Source: Listeria monocytogenes ATCC 19117
GTDB lineage: Bacteria > Bacillota > Bacilli > Lactobacillales > Listeriaceae
Length of the DNA stretch: 64,000 bases
Direction of reading: 5' to 3'
Assembly (NCBI RefSeq): GCF_000307025.1
Contig: NC_018584.1
Location: forward strand, 620,001-684,000
How positions within the stretch are numbered: position 1 is the first letter of the stretch; every line of letters begins with the position of its first letter. This document shows positions 28,011 through 37,955 of this stretch, piece by piece. The notes under the pieces were generated by a model. The model ran no database searches. It saw only the letters and a program-made list of their open reading frames with translations, and had not been told where the DNA came from. The position numbers and the translations under genes were made by a program.

Positions 28011-28027
28011 AGAAAGGAGCTGGCGAA

Positions 28028-30493
28028 TTGGCTTTCAAAAAATTAATACTTGTATTGACCATTGCGGCTCTTTTTCTTGGTTTTAAAATAGTGGTAGCAG
28101 CGGAAAATGGGAGTAGGGACTTAGCATCAAATGAAGCGATAGTGACTAATTTTACAGAATTAAAAACAGCTATTTCCGAAGATAATGGAATAGATACAGT
28201 GTATTTAGGTGCAGATGTTGAATTATCGGGTGGAATTATCATCCCAGCGACGAAAAAGACATTTACTTTATCAGGAAAAAATCCAGCAACAGGTGAAATA
28301 CATACTTTGACAGAAACAATGGCATCAGCTGGTGCCCAGAGCAGCGTGATTACAGTTAATACCAACACAGGTGCAAAAGAGACAACTTTAAGAGATATTA
28401 ATGTTGTGGGGAAAAATTATTATGGGACGATTTCGGTTTATGGGGCTGCAAAAAACGTCGTACAAAACTATGAAAATGTTCACTATCAAGGTCCGCAAAT
28501 GATATATAATTTGAATGGAACGGCGAATTTTAAAGGAACCAATGATATAACAATAGCGTCCGTTGTATCTGGTTCTGCGGCACCAAATGAAGTCGCGGAA
28601 ATTAAAGGCGTGAGCGTTTCCGGTAAGTTGAATATCAATCACGCAAGTTCGAATGCGAATAGTGCTTTTTGGTTCGGTGGTGGAACGGCTGAGGTAAACA
28701 CTTTTACAGTGGAAGAAAATGCAGACGTGACGATACTTTCTAATGGGACAGGGATGTTTTATCGTTCAGGGGCAAAACCAATTGACATAGATGTGAAAAA
28801 GAATGCGAAGTTAGCTATTACTTCTAACAATAATATTTTCCGAGACACACCGGGCGGAACTGTTAAAATCGCGTCAGGTGCGGATGTAACTATGACAAAA
28901 ACTGCTGGCGGGAATCCACTTCTATGGGTGGCAGATGATATTACCGTAAGTCCTGATGCCCGCTTTATCTTGAATAAAACAGGCGGAACTGGCTATATTA
29001 TCCAGTTTTATAATGCGACGGCGAAGTTAGATATAAATGATCCTCGGAGCTTTTTAATTACGACAAATTCAAATACGCCGATGTTTTACTGGCCTTATGC
29101 GAACACCTTTAATTTAAATGCGCAAATGGTGAATTACTGGGATACGGTTGGAACCATTGATCGAACGGATTTGGCATCGCAAAGTTTTAGTTTGCCAAAT
29201 GGGGAAAATGTGACGGGGAGTTTGACGTACACAGGGACAACGACAAAAATTCTGTCAACGAATGCGGGGATGACGCCGACTAATTTTAATCAAAACACCG
29301 CGCGAATGATTGCAATGGGGCGACTTGAAGGAACGATAAATCCAGTGACAGACGCAGATAATGAAATTACAGGAACAGCGACACCAAACGCTTTTATAAG
29401 TATTTCATACACAGAAAATGGGGAAAATAAGGTTTTAGAAGGACCGGCAAATGAGGCGGGAACTTATCGAATTGCTATTCCAAATGGTTTTATCAAGCCT
29501 TACATTAAATTGACTACAACCATTAAACAAGACCAAAAAAGGATAACATTAGACGATATAACTGTAGAAGATGTGACTCCGCCAAGTGGTGAGGCTGTTA
29601 CTCAAATTATCCAACTTGGAGATCCCTTTCCAGATGTAGCCGAATTAGTAACAAATATTTATGATCATTCCGATAATACATCTGGAGCGGGAGTTACAAC
29701 TACTTTACAAAGCGCGCCCGATACTAATGTATTTGGACCCACAGAAGCCATTGTTCGCTTAGAAGATAAGGCACAAAATTACGTGGATATCCGTGTACCC
29801 GTTTTTATTAAAGATGATGAAACAGAGATACAAGATGGCAAAGCATTACGAGCGGCGGACTTTTCGGTAAATGTAAAAGATATTATCGAGCTCAATGAGG
29901 CCGAACTGGAGCAATTCATTTTAAGCAAATCGGGTGCAAAAGCTTTCAATATCGAAACTGGTGAGGACTTAAGCGCGGAGTTGAAAGTAGCTAGCACCAA
30001 TTTGAAAAAAGAGACAGGCACCTATGCGGCAACGATACAAATTGACGGATTAACGAAAGAGATTGCGATTCAGGTTACGGGTGAGCTTAAATTTAATCAT
30101 GTGCCAGAAACGATTTCCTTCGAAACAATGGAGCTTAATCAACAAAAAAATATCGCAAAACGAAACGCTGACTTTGATTTATCTGTGCTTGATTCAAGGG
30201 GCTCAGGCGGCAAATTTAGCGTAACAGCAACCGTTAAAACACCGCTGACATCCACGACAAATTCGGCGCATACTTTGCCAAATGGGCTCATTTTTATTGA
30301 TAATACTGGAGCGAAAAAAATTCTTTCCGCTGAACCAATCACCATTTTTGAATCGCAGTCAGCTAGTGAGATGATTGTTCCGATAGAATGGGCAGAAGAC
30401 CAAGGGATTTTGGTAGAAGTTGATGCAGCGGAGGCTTATGTGGATGAAAGCTATGAAACAACAATCGAGTGGACTTTGACGGATGCTCCGTAA
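28028..30493 (+). CDS. Large WxL-domain surface protein with beta-helix-like N-terminal region
   Basis: 821 residues from the TTG at 28028, preceded by AAAGGAGC. A longer frame opening at 27917 runs through the end of the previous gene and has no RBS. After a signal peptide come repetitive short-strand sequences reminiscent of parallel beta-helix (pectate-lyase-like) folds, one or two Ig-like domains, and a C-terminal WxL domain. The second motif is intact (IEWTLTDAP, Trp815), but the first reads KFSVTATV with Phe in place of Trp. Its ligand is unknown. Confidence 0.88.
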   Translation: MAFKKLILVLTIAALFLGFKIVVAAENGSRDLASNEAIVTNFTELKTAISEDNGIDTVYLGADVELSGGIIIPATKKTFTLSGKNPATGEIHTLTETMASAGAQSSVITVNTNTGAKETTLRDINVVGKNYYGTISVYGAAKNVVQNYENVHYQGPQMIYNLNGTANFKGTNDITIASVVSGSAAPNEVAEIKGVSVSGKLNINHASSNANSAFWFGGGTAEVNTFTVEENADVTILSNGTGMFYRSGAKPIDIDVKKNAKLAITSNNNIFRDTPGGTVKIASGADVTMTKTAGGNPLLWVADDITVSPDARFILNKTGGTGYIIQFYNATAKLDINDPRSFLITTNSNTPMFYWPYANTFNLNAQMVNYWDTVGTIDRTDLASQSFSLPNGENVTGSLTYTGTTTKILSTNAGMTPTNFNQNTARMIAMGRLEGTINPVTDADNEITGTATPNAFISISYTENGENKVLEGPANEAGTYRIAIPNGFIKPYIKLTTTIKQDQKRITLDDITVEDVTPPSGEAVTQIIQLGDPFPDVAELVTNIYDHSDNTSGAGVTTTLQSAPDTNVFGPTEAIVRLEDKAQNYVDIRVPVFIKDDETEIQDGKALRAADFSVNVKDIIELNEAELEQFILSKSGAKAFNIETGEDLSAELKVASTNLKKETGTYAATIQIDGLTKEIAIQVTGELKFNHVPETISFETMELNQQKNIAKRNADFDLSVLDSRGSGGKFSVTATVKTPLTSTTNSAHTLPNGLIFIDNTGAKKILSAEPITIFESQSASEMIVPIEWAEDQGILVEVDAAEAYVDESYETTIEWTLTDAP

Positions 30494-30526
30494 AAACCTG
30501 TTAGCAAAAGTTAACAGGTTTTTTCA
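30492..30526 (+). terminator. Terminator of the WxL operon
   Basis: AAAACCTGTTA (30493-30503) / TAACAGGTTTT (30512-30522) plus a T-run, overlapping the stop codon. Confidence 0.88.
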
Positions 30527-30566
30527 TGTTATAAGCCCATTGTTTTCTAAATACACTAGTTTCTCG

Positions 30567-30572
30567 TATAAT
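30567..30572 (+). promoter_or_regulatory. -10 of the photolyase promoter
   Basis: A perfect TATAAT 33 bp before the ATG. The -35 position (TTTCTA) is a poor match. Confidence 0.5.
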
Positions 30573-30604
30573 AGCGTTAAGTAATTTGCGAAAGGTGGAA
30601 GAAA

Positions 30605-32008
30605 ATGACTTCGGTAATGTGGTTTCGGAGAGATCTTCGAGTAAACGATAATAAAGCTCTCTATCATGCTTGTAAAGAGGACGATTTGCTTTTGTTATTT
30701 CAAGTAAATCCAGCACAGTTCATCACAGGAAGTCCTAGCCACCAAGCTTTTTTTGCAAGTGTGGCTCATTTTAAGCAAGAAATCGATAAAACTGCGCATT
30801 TACAAATCATGTTTGGTGAACCGATAGAATGCTTCCAACAACTTAAAGATACGCTACCAAGCTGGGATAAAGTTTATTTCAACCGTGATGAAACAGGATA
30901 CGGAGCAAAGCGGGATGAGGCGGCGCAAGCGTTCTTTGACGAACAAAAAATCGAGGTTCAAGCCTTCCACGATAGCTATCTTCATTCAGCGGAAGAAGTA
31001 AAGAAATCTCCAACAGAATACTATAAAATTTTTACCCCTTATTATAAAAAATGGCGCGAAGAAATAAAAGAAACGCCGTTCAAAGTGACTTTAAAGCATG
31101 AGAATATCCGGAAAGAAAGCTTGTTTCTGAAATATGAAGAACAATTTGCGGAAATGACTAGCGATTTACCGATATTAGATATTGGTGAACGAGCAGCGAA
31201 CACGAGACTTGCGAATTTTATTAAACACGATGTTGCTGACTATGACAAAGCGAGAGATTTCCCGGAACTGGATAAAACAAGCCATTTATCACGTTATTTA
31301 CGAACGGGGGAAATCTCGATTCGGACGATTTGGCAGACACTTCAAGAAACAGAAGCAACAGAAGGACGAGCTACATTTGAAAAAGAACTGTGTTGGCGCG
31401 ACTTTTATAATATGATTTACGTTTCTTTTCCTAACCAAAAAAACGAGCCGATCCAAGAAAATTATCGTTTTATTGAATGGGAAAATAACCGTGAATATTT
31501 CAAAGCGTGGCAAGAAGGGAAGACTGGTTTCCCGCTCGTTGATGCGGCGATGCGCCAGTTGAAAGAAACTGGTTGGATGCATAATCGACTAAGAATGATT
31601 ACGGCGTCCTTTTTAACAAAAGATTTGCTGATTGATTGGCGTTTTGGCGAAAAGTATTTTCAACAAATGCTGATTGATTATGATCCTGCGAGTAATATTG
31701 GTGGCTGGCAATGGGCGGCTTCGACTGGAACGGATGCGGTGCCATACTTTAGGATTTTCAACCCAACGACACAATCACAAAAATTTGATTCGACTGGGAA
31801 ATTTATTCGAAAATATGTAAAAGAGTTAGCGAATCTACCTGATAAATATATTCATCAACCAGAAAAAATGTCAGAAACTGAGCAGAAAGAGCATGGCTTG
31901 CTGTTAGGAAAAGACTATCCATTTCCAATAGTTGACCATAAAGAACGACGGAAATTAGCCATTGCACGCTACGAGTTTAGCAAAGAGCATTCTAGGGGAA
32001 ATATATAG
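30605..32008 (+). CDS. phr: Deoxyribodipyrimidine photolyase
   Basis: 467 residues. The N-terminal antenna-binding Rossmann-like domain begins SVMWFRRDLRVNDNKAL. The FAD-binding helical domain contains TSHLSRYLRTGEIS, the WRDFYNMI stretch, GFPLVDAAMRQLKETGWMHNRLRM and DYDPASNIGGWQWAASTG. It repairs cyclobutane pyrimidine dimers with visible light. AAAGGTGG lies before the ATG and the gene is monocistronic. Nothing suggests the cryptochrome branch. Confidence 0.96.
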   Translation: MTSVMWFRRDLRVNDNKALYHACKEDDLLLLFQVNPAQFITGSPSHQAFFASVAHFKQEIDKTAHLQIMFGEPIECFQQLKDTLPSWDKVYFNRDETGYGAKRDEAAQAFFDEQKIEVQAFHDSYLHSAEEVKKSPTEYYKIFTPYYKKWREEIKETPFKVTLKHENIRKESLFLKYEEQFAEMTSDLPILDIGERAANTRLANFIKHDVADYDKARDFPELDKTSHLSRYLRTGEISIRTIWQTLQETEATEGRATFEKELCWRDFYNMIYVSFPNQKNEPIQENYRFIEWENNREYFKAWQEGKTGFPLVDAAMRQLKETGWMHNRLRMITASFLTKDLLIDWRFGEKYFQQMLIDYDPASNIGGWQWAASTGTDAVPYFRIFNPTTQSQKFDSTGKFIRKYVKELANLPDKYIHQPEKMSETEQKEHGLLLGKDYPFPIVDHKERRKLAIARYEFSKEHSRGNI

Positions 32009-32016
32009 ATAATGAG

Positions 32017-32048
32017 TCAATCATTTAATTAAATGATTGATTTTTTTG
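32017..32048 (+). terminator. Terminator after photolyase
   Basis: TCAATCATTT / AAATGATTGA with a 4-nt loop, followed by seven T. Confidence 0.9.
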
Positions 32049-32145
32049 TGGCAGTATTCACAAAGTATAAGTCTTGAGCAACCTTCTAGGAGTAAGAACC
32101 TGGGTATGTTAAAATTCATTTATCAAGTGATAAGGGGGAATCACA

Positions 32146-32559
32146 ATGGCGCAATTTTTAAAGCTATTTCTAACGAGTGCAGTAGTTTTCTTGATTTTTG
32201 ATCTTTTTTGGTTACTCGTAGCTTCTAAAAAAATGTATCAACAATTTATTGGGGATTTAATGGGGGATGTAAAACTTGCTCCAGCAGTTATTTTTTACTT
32301 TATTTATGTCGTTGGTGTTACCTTCTTCGTTTTACTTCCTGGGACAGAAAAAGGAAGTTTAGGTTACACCATTTTAGCAGGCGCGTTGTTTGGTCTAGTT
32401 TGTTATGCGACGTATGATTTGACGAACTTGGCGACACTTAAAGATTGGCCGATTACGATGACCATTATTGATCTCGTTTGGGGAACGGCTGTGACAACTG
32501 TGACTTCAGTGATTGTTTACTTTATTAATCTGCATTTCTTCTCGGGAGCAGGTTCCTAA
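32146..32559 (+). CDS. DUF2177 membrane protein
   Basis: 137 residues with four predicted membrane helices. It contains the conserved YATYDLTNLATLKDWP loop of DUF2177, whose function is unknown. AGGGGG precedes the ATG. Its stop shares one base with the next start (TAATG), so it forms a coupled operon with the DAK2-DegV and DUF1295 genes. Co-transcription with a lipid-handling protein hints at a membrane role, as inference only. Confidence 0.85.
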   Translation: MAQFLKLFLTSAVVFLIFDLFWLLVASKKMYQQFIGDLMGDVKLAPAVIFYFIYVVGVTFFVLLPGTEKGSLGYTILAGALFGLVCYATYDLTNLATLKDWPITMTIIDLVWGTAVTTVTSVIVYFINLHFFSGAGS

Positions 32560-34328
32560 TGATGGAGTCAGAAAGCAAACGTCTATTACAAAGTATGCTA
32601 AACGGGGCGGCTGAAGTAATTAGTAAAAAAGACGAGCTTAATCGAATAAATGTTTTTCCTGTAGCGGATGGCGACACGGGTAGTAATTTAGCTTCTTTAA
32701 TGCAAGCGATCATTGATCATGTTTCCCCGAGAGAATATTCAACGAAGGAATTGCTAGAGGAAGTAGCTAGCGCGGCGCTCATCGGTGCTCGTGGCAATTC
32801 AGGGATGATTTTTGCGCAATACTTAAATGCTGTTGCGGAAAGTTATCACCACCTTGAATCGACTTTTGATGGATTAGTTCAAGCGTTTCAAAATGCGGTG
32901 CATAAAGCTTATGAAGCCTTGTTGGATCCAAAAGAAGGGACTATTTTGTCTGTGATGAAGGCTTGGTCAGAGGAGCTTGCTGGGACGTATGAGCAGGAGC
33001 GTTCTTTCCAGCAATCGCTTTTAAATGCACAAATAGTTGCGGAGAAAGCATTAATTAATACCGAATTTCAAATGCCAATTTTACGGAAAAACCGGTTGGT
33101 GGATTCTGGTGCGAAAGGGTTTTATTACTTTATCACCGGGCTTACAAATGCTTATTGTGGTAAGGCGGTTTCTGACCCCGTTCGTTTTACGGAAGTAGAG
33201 CAAACAGCGGAACATAGGCATGTTGAAACAAGCGAGCCGAAATATCGTTATTGCTCGGAATTTATTATTAAACAAGCGACTATTTCACATCAACATTTAC
33301 AGGAAATTCTCGCAGCTAAAGGGGATTCCTTAGTAATTGCAGGTAATGAGAAACAAATAAAAATCCATATCCACACAAATGAACCAAAAGAAGTTTTAAG
33401 CCTCATGGCAGCATACGGCGTGATGACGTATCAAAAAGTAGATGATATGCGTCTGCAATATGAAGTCACAAAAAAGCCTCGCGCAAAGATTGCTATAGTG
33501 ACCGATTCGATAGCCGATTTACCAGAAGCATTTTTACTGGAGCACCAAGTACATGTATTACCGATGAATATTTTAGCTGGAGAAGAGAATTTTCTTGATA
33601 AATTGACGGTTGGCCCAAACATGATGCAAGAAAAATTAAGAAAACAAACGAAAATGAGTACAGCCCAGCCAACAATCCGTACGGTGGATGCCTTGTTATC
33701 TTTTTTAGAACACAAATATGAACATGTGCTTGTTATCTCCGTTGCGGCGAAATTAAGCGGAACTTATCAATTAATCAAACAGCGGATAAAAGCGCGGGAG
33801 TTGTCCTCGGACTGGATACGTGTAATTGATTCTAAATTAAATTCGGTCGCGCAAGGAATTTTAGTGAAACAAGCAGTAGAACTAGTGGAATCAGGTAAAT
33901 CATGGGAATCTATTTATCCCGAAGTGGAACAAATGATTGAGCGGACCTTTATTTATGTGGCGGTTGCAGATTTGTCGCCGATGGTCCAGTCTGGCAGAAT
34001 TCCACGAGTGTTAGGAAAGCTTGCGCAGAAATTATCACTCTATCCGATTGTGAGTTTGGACGAGTCCGGGGATGGCAAATTGATAGGCGTATCGTTTAGC
34101 CAAAAGCAAAGTATGAAAAAAATCATTAAAAAAATAGCAAAATTACAGCTGAAAGAGCTGGCGATTACACATGTTTCTTCAAGAGACACCGCGGCAATTT
34201 GGCAGAAGCAACTTGAAAAAGAAACCGGGGAAATCAGCTACTTAGTGGATAGTTCGGCAGCCATTGCGATTAGTGCTGGACTCGGAAGTGTCGCAGTTGC
34301 GGGGATTAAAAAGGAGGAAACGATATGA
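32559..34328 (+). CDS. DAK2-FakA-like/DegV fusion protein
   Basis: 589 residues with three parts. The DAK2/DhaL kinase-type domain spans about 10-205, with metal/ATP-binding VADGDTGSN (35-43) and GARGNSG (76-82). A FakA-type middle domain spans about 228-300 (YCSEFIIK ... HIHTNEP). A DegV/FakB domain spans about 308-589 ([15 protein letters not shown]). In Staphylococcus, FakA phosphorylates fatty acids bound by a separate DegV protein, FakB; here both are in one chain. A self-contained fatty-acid kinase is plausible but untested. It overlaps the next gene by 4 nt. Confidence 0.88.
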   Translation: MMESESKRLLQSMLNGAAEVISKKDELNRINVFPVADGDTGSNLASLMQAIIDHVSPREYSTKELLEEVASAALIGARGNSGMIFAQYLNAVAESYHHLESTFDGLVQAFQNAVHKAYEALLDPKEGTILSVMKAWSEELAGTYEQERSFQQSLLNAQIVAEKALINTEFQMPILRKNRLVDSGAKGFYYFITGLTNAYCGKAVSDPVRFTEVEQTAEHRHVETSEPKYRYCSEFIIKQATISHQHLQEILAAKGDSLVIAGNEKQIKIHIHTNEPKEVLSLMAAYGVMTYQKVDDMRLQYEVTKKPRAKIAIVTDSIADLPEAFLLEHQVHVLPMNILAGEENFLDKLTVGPNMMQEKLRKQTKMSTAQPTIRTVDALLSFLEHKYEHVLVISVAAKLSGTYQLIKQRIKARELSSDWIRVIDSKLNSVAQGILVKQAVELVESGKSWESIYPEVEQMIERTFIYVAVADLSPMVQSGRIPRVLGKLAQKLSLYPIVSLDESGDGKLIGVSFSQKQSMKKIIKKIAKLQLKELAITHVSSRDTAAIWQKQLEKETGEISYLVDSSAAIAISAGLGSVAVAGIKKEETI

Positions 34329-35098
34329 TGTATTGGACAGTAGCACTCGCTTTACTTGTTTACTTTATACTCTGGTTTATTATTTCAAAAATAAAAGGAA
34401 AATATTCGCTCGTTGATATTGCGTGGGGCGGCGGCTTTGTTGTTGTAGCATGGACTGGATTTTTAACGACATTTAGCATGACAGCGCAAAGTATAACCAT
34501 ACTTGTTTTAGTGACGATTTGGGGTGTCCGTTTGTTTTGGCATTTAGCGCGCCGGAATTGGAACAAACCAGAAGATTATCGCTACGTTAATATGCGCAAA
34601 CGCTGGGGAACGACATTAGTTAATTTGAAAGCCTTCTTAAATGTCTTCGTGTTGCAAGGTGTTTTATTATTTATTATTGCTTTACCGATTACACATAGTT
34701 TTGCTAATGAAACAGCGACATTCGCTTGGTGGCAAATCCTCGGTATTGTTATCTGGATTATTGGCTTTATTTTTGAAGTCGGTGGCGATTTGCAATTAGA
34801 AAACTTCAAGAAAAATCCAGCCAATAAAGGCAAATTATTAACAACTGGATTTTGGTCAGTCACACGGCATCCAAATTATTTTGGTGAAGCACTTAGTTGG
34901 TGGGGTGTATTTTTAGTTGCCTATACGCAATTAAATGATCTCTGGCTGATTACTAGCCCGATTGTTATCACTTTATTATTACTATTTGTTTCCGGTGTTC
35001 CGTTACTTGAAAAAAAATATCAAGACAGAGCGGATTTTCAAGCATATGCGAACAAAACGTCAAAATTTTTCCCTTTTATTGGTAAAAAAGGTCTGTAA
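34325..35098 (+). CDS. DUF1295 membrane protein (steroid-reductase/ICMT-like)
   Basis: 257 residues with about six membrane helices. The C-terminal [23 protein letters not shown] stretch is typical of the DUF1295 / isoprenylcysteine-methyltransferase-like superfamily, which binds NADPH or SAM at this site. The substrate is unknown; lipids are likely. AAGGAGG lies before the ATG. It overlaps the upstream fusion gene by 4 nt (ATGA), so expression is coupled. No clear terminator follows. Confidence 0.85.
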   Translation: MMYWTVALALLVYFILWFIISKIKGKYSLVDIAWGGGFVVVAWTGFLTTFSMTAQSITILVLVTIWGVRLFWHLARRNWNKPEDYRYVNMRKRWGTTLVNLKAFLNVFVLQGVLLFIIALPITHSFANETATFAWWQILGIVIWIIGFIFEVGGDLQLENFKKNPANKGKLLTTGFWSVTRHPNYFGEALSWWGVFLVAYTQLNDLWLITSPIVITLLLLFVSGVPLLEKKYQDRADFQAYANKTSKFFPFIGKKGL

Positions 35099-35115
35099 AA
35101 AGTAGTTATTTTATC

Positions 35116-35144
35116 TTGACATTGCTATTAATTGCTATTTACAT
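35116..35144 (+). promoter_or_regulatory. Promoter with consensus -35 and a direct repeat in its spacer
   Basis: TTGACA (35116-35121), 17 bp, TTACAT (35139-35144). ATTGCTATT occurs twice, 10 bp apart, within the spacer, so a same-face protein site is possible. A TATAAT at 35192-35197 is an alternative -10 nearer the gene. Confidence 0.5.
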
Positions 35145-35225
35145 GAGAGAGCGAGTAAAATGAAAGATAGGTACGATAAATAGTATCTGAATATAATACT
35201 TTATGAGGCGAGAGGGGTACAACAG

Positions 35226-35768
35226 ATGAAAAAAGAAAAAACAGTGTTAATTATGAATTTCGATGAAGAAAGTATTTCTTACCAAGCTTTTTCTGAAATG
35301 AAAAGATTACACCAAGAACGCAAAATCATTGGTTATCAAATGGCGGTTGTAAAACATGAGCCAGGAAATAAACTTGTTGCACAAGATTTTCTTGATTTTA
35401 CTGGTGCCGATAAAAATATGAAAGATAGCCTTATTGGTATGTTAATTGGTATTTTAGGCGGTCCATTTGGTATTTTAATTGGTTGGATGGTCGGCGCAAT
35501 CGTTGGTTCCATGCGAGATGCTGGCGAAGTGAAAGATGCTTTAAATGTATTTGAAAGAACATTAAAAACAATTCCAGAAGGTTCTACAGGTGTCATCCTT
35601 ATTGCGACAGAACAAGAATTAGCAAATGTAAACGACGTAGCAATGGATGAGTTACACGGGCGTGTGCAACGTATGGATGAAGCTATCGTAGCTCAAGAAA
35701 TCAAAAGCGCACAAGAAACAGAAGGAAAAGCAAAAGATTCTGCTAAAAAACATTGGTTTAGTAAATAA
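35226..35768 (+). CDS. DUF1269-like glycine-zipper membrane protein
   Basis: 180 residues. A soluble N-terminal alpha/beta segment (5-60) is followed by a very glycine-rich hydrophobic hairpin (about 68-95, GMLIGILGGPFGILIGWMVGAIVGS). A second soluble segment and a charged C-terminal helix follow. The pattern fits the DUF1269 group, and the function is unknown. AGAGGGG is at good spacing before the ATG. It is monocistronic with its own terminator. Confidence 0.75.
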   Translation: MKKEKTVLIMNFDEESISYQAFSEMKRLHQERKIIGYQMAVVKHEPGNKLVAQDFLDFTGADKNMKDSLIGMLIGILGGPFGILIGWMVGAIVGSMRDAGEVKDALNVFERTLKTIPEGSTGVILIATEQELANVNDVAMDELHGRVQRMDEAIVAQEIKSAQETEGKAKDSAKKHWFSK

Positions 35769-35775
35769 AAATATT

Positions 35776-35812
35776 TCAAACGAGGACAGAGAAATCTGTT
35801 CTCGTTTTTTGT
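35776..35812 (+). terminator. Terminator
   Basis: AACGAGGACAGA / TCTGTTCTCGTT with a GAAA tetraloop and one internal mismatch, followed by T-rich sequence. Confidence 0.85.
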
Positions 35813-35898
35813 GTTTTAAGAGTGTGAAAACGGGGAAATTAACAACATAAAACACCCAGATAGAAAAAAATTCAAGATGGTAACGCTTAACTCATTTT

Positions 35899-35965
35899 TA
35901 TTTTCTGAAAACTATTTGCATCAAATTAAAAACATGCTACAATAAACAAGTTGTGAATTTCACAA
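35899..35965 (+). promoter_or_regulatory. Promoter of the formate/nitrite transporter gene with candidate CodY box and start-site palindrome
   Basis: TTGCAT (35916-35921), 16 bp, TACAAT (35938-35943). 35899-35913 matches the CodY consensus at 13 of 15 positions just upstream of the -35. TTGTGAATTTCACAA (35951-35965) is a near-perfect palindrome at the expected start of transcription. It resembles Rex/Crp-type half-sites but its central spacing is 3 bp rather than 6. Confidence 0.55.
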
Positions 35966-35994
35966 GAAAATTTTTTGTTTGGAGATGAAATAAT

Positions 35995-36795
35995 TTGGAT
36001 GTGGAAAGTAGTCCATTAATGCAGAAAATTGATTATAGTACGCGCAAAAAAATTGATTTAGTAAATAATAGTATTCTTCGTTATATCGTGCGCGCGATGT
36101 TAGCATGTTTATTCTTGACACTAGGGACTGCGGTCGCTGTAATGATTGGTGATAAAGTTGATCATTTCGCTCCAGGACTTGGTAAAATCACGTATGCATT
36201 TATGTTTAGTTGGTCGCTCGTTATGATTATTTATATGAATGCTGAGCTTGGTACTTCTAACATGATGTATATGACAACTGGTGTTTATCAAAAAATTGTT
36301 AAACCAGGAAAAGCATTACAAATTTTGCTTTTATGTATTGTTTGTAATTTATTGGGTGGAATTCTTGCCGGGTACTTAGTTTCCCTAACATCCGTTTTCC
36401 ATAATTTACCTGCTGACCATTTCTTATTTACTGCTGTTAGCGGTAAGCTTGAAAAAGCGCCACTACAAATTTTTGTAGAAGGTATTTTCGCCAATATTGT
36501 TGTAAATACGGCCGTGCTTTGTACACTTCGAATGAAAGATGATGCTGGTAAAGTCATTGCGATGATTTTCATTATTTTCATCTTTGCATTCTTAGGATTT
36601 GAGCACGTTATCGCCAACTTCTCCTCTTTCTCATTAGCATTTTTCGCTTCTGGTGGAACACTTGCTGCAATGACAGCGGGCAATGTGACCGTCAATTTAG
36701 TACTTGCTTTACTTGGGAATTTTGTAGGTGGAGGCCTTGTTATCGGACTCGGCTATGCTTGGCTTAACCGAACGAAATCAATTTATAAAGACTAA
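35995..36795 (+). CDS. Formate/nitrite transporter family channel
   Basis: 266 residues with six membrane helices. Family segments are NAELGTSNMMYM in the second repeat region and NLLGGILAGY; the late AAMTAGNVTVNLVLALLGNFVGGG contains the constriction-type motif. FNT channels pass formate, nitrite or hydrosulfide. It starts at TTG with GGAG upstream. It is monocistronic and followed by a bidirectional terminator. The substrate cannot be told from sequence. Confidence 0.9.
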   Translation: MDVESSPLMQKIDYSTRKKIDLVNNSILRYIVRAMLACLFLTLGTAVAVMIGDKVDHFAPGLGKITYAFMFSWSLVMIIYMNAELGTSNMMYMTTGVYQKIVKPGKALQILLLCIVCNLLGGILAGYLVSLTSVFHNLPADHFLFTAVSGKLEKAPLQIFVEGIFANIVVNTAVLCTLRMKDDAGKVIAMIFIIFIFAFLGFEHVIANFSSFSLAFFASGGTLAAMTAGNVTVNLVLALLGNFVGGGLVIGLGYAWLNRTKSIYKD

Positions 36796-36798
36796 TTA

Positions 36799-36832
36799 AA
36801 GGAGACCCCGGAAATTTTCCGAGGTCTCTTTT

Positions 36833-36833
<1 letters not shown>
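36799..36833. terminator. Bidirectional terminator
   Basis: AAAGGAGACCCCGG / CCGAGGTCTCTTTTTT pairs with one G-U, between convergent genes. Confidence 0.88.
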
Positions 36834-37945
<1,112 letters not shown>

Positions 37946-37955
37946 TCACTTCCTC

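Noticed and set aside
27917-28027. N-terminal extension of the large WxL protein
   Set aside because: It would overlap the previous gene by 94 nt, has no RBS, and gives a Lys/Thr/Cys-rich stretch before the signal peptide; the TTG at 28028 has AAAGGAGC.
32092-32115. SigB promoter (GGGTAT) before the DUF2177 gene
   Set aside because: GGGTAT is present but no GTTT-like element lies 12-17 bp upstream; the nearby TGTTAAAAT could equally be an extended -10.
35951-35965. Rex operator
   Set aside because: The half-sites match, but the centre is 3 bp instead of 6, so it is kept only as an unassigned palindrome.
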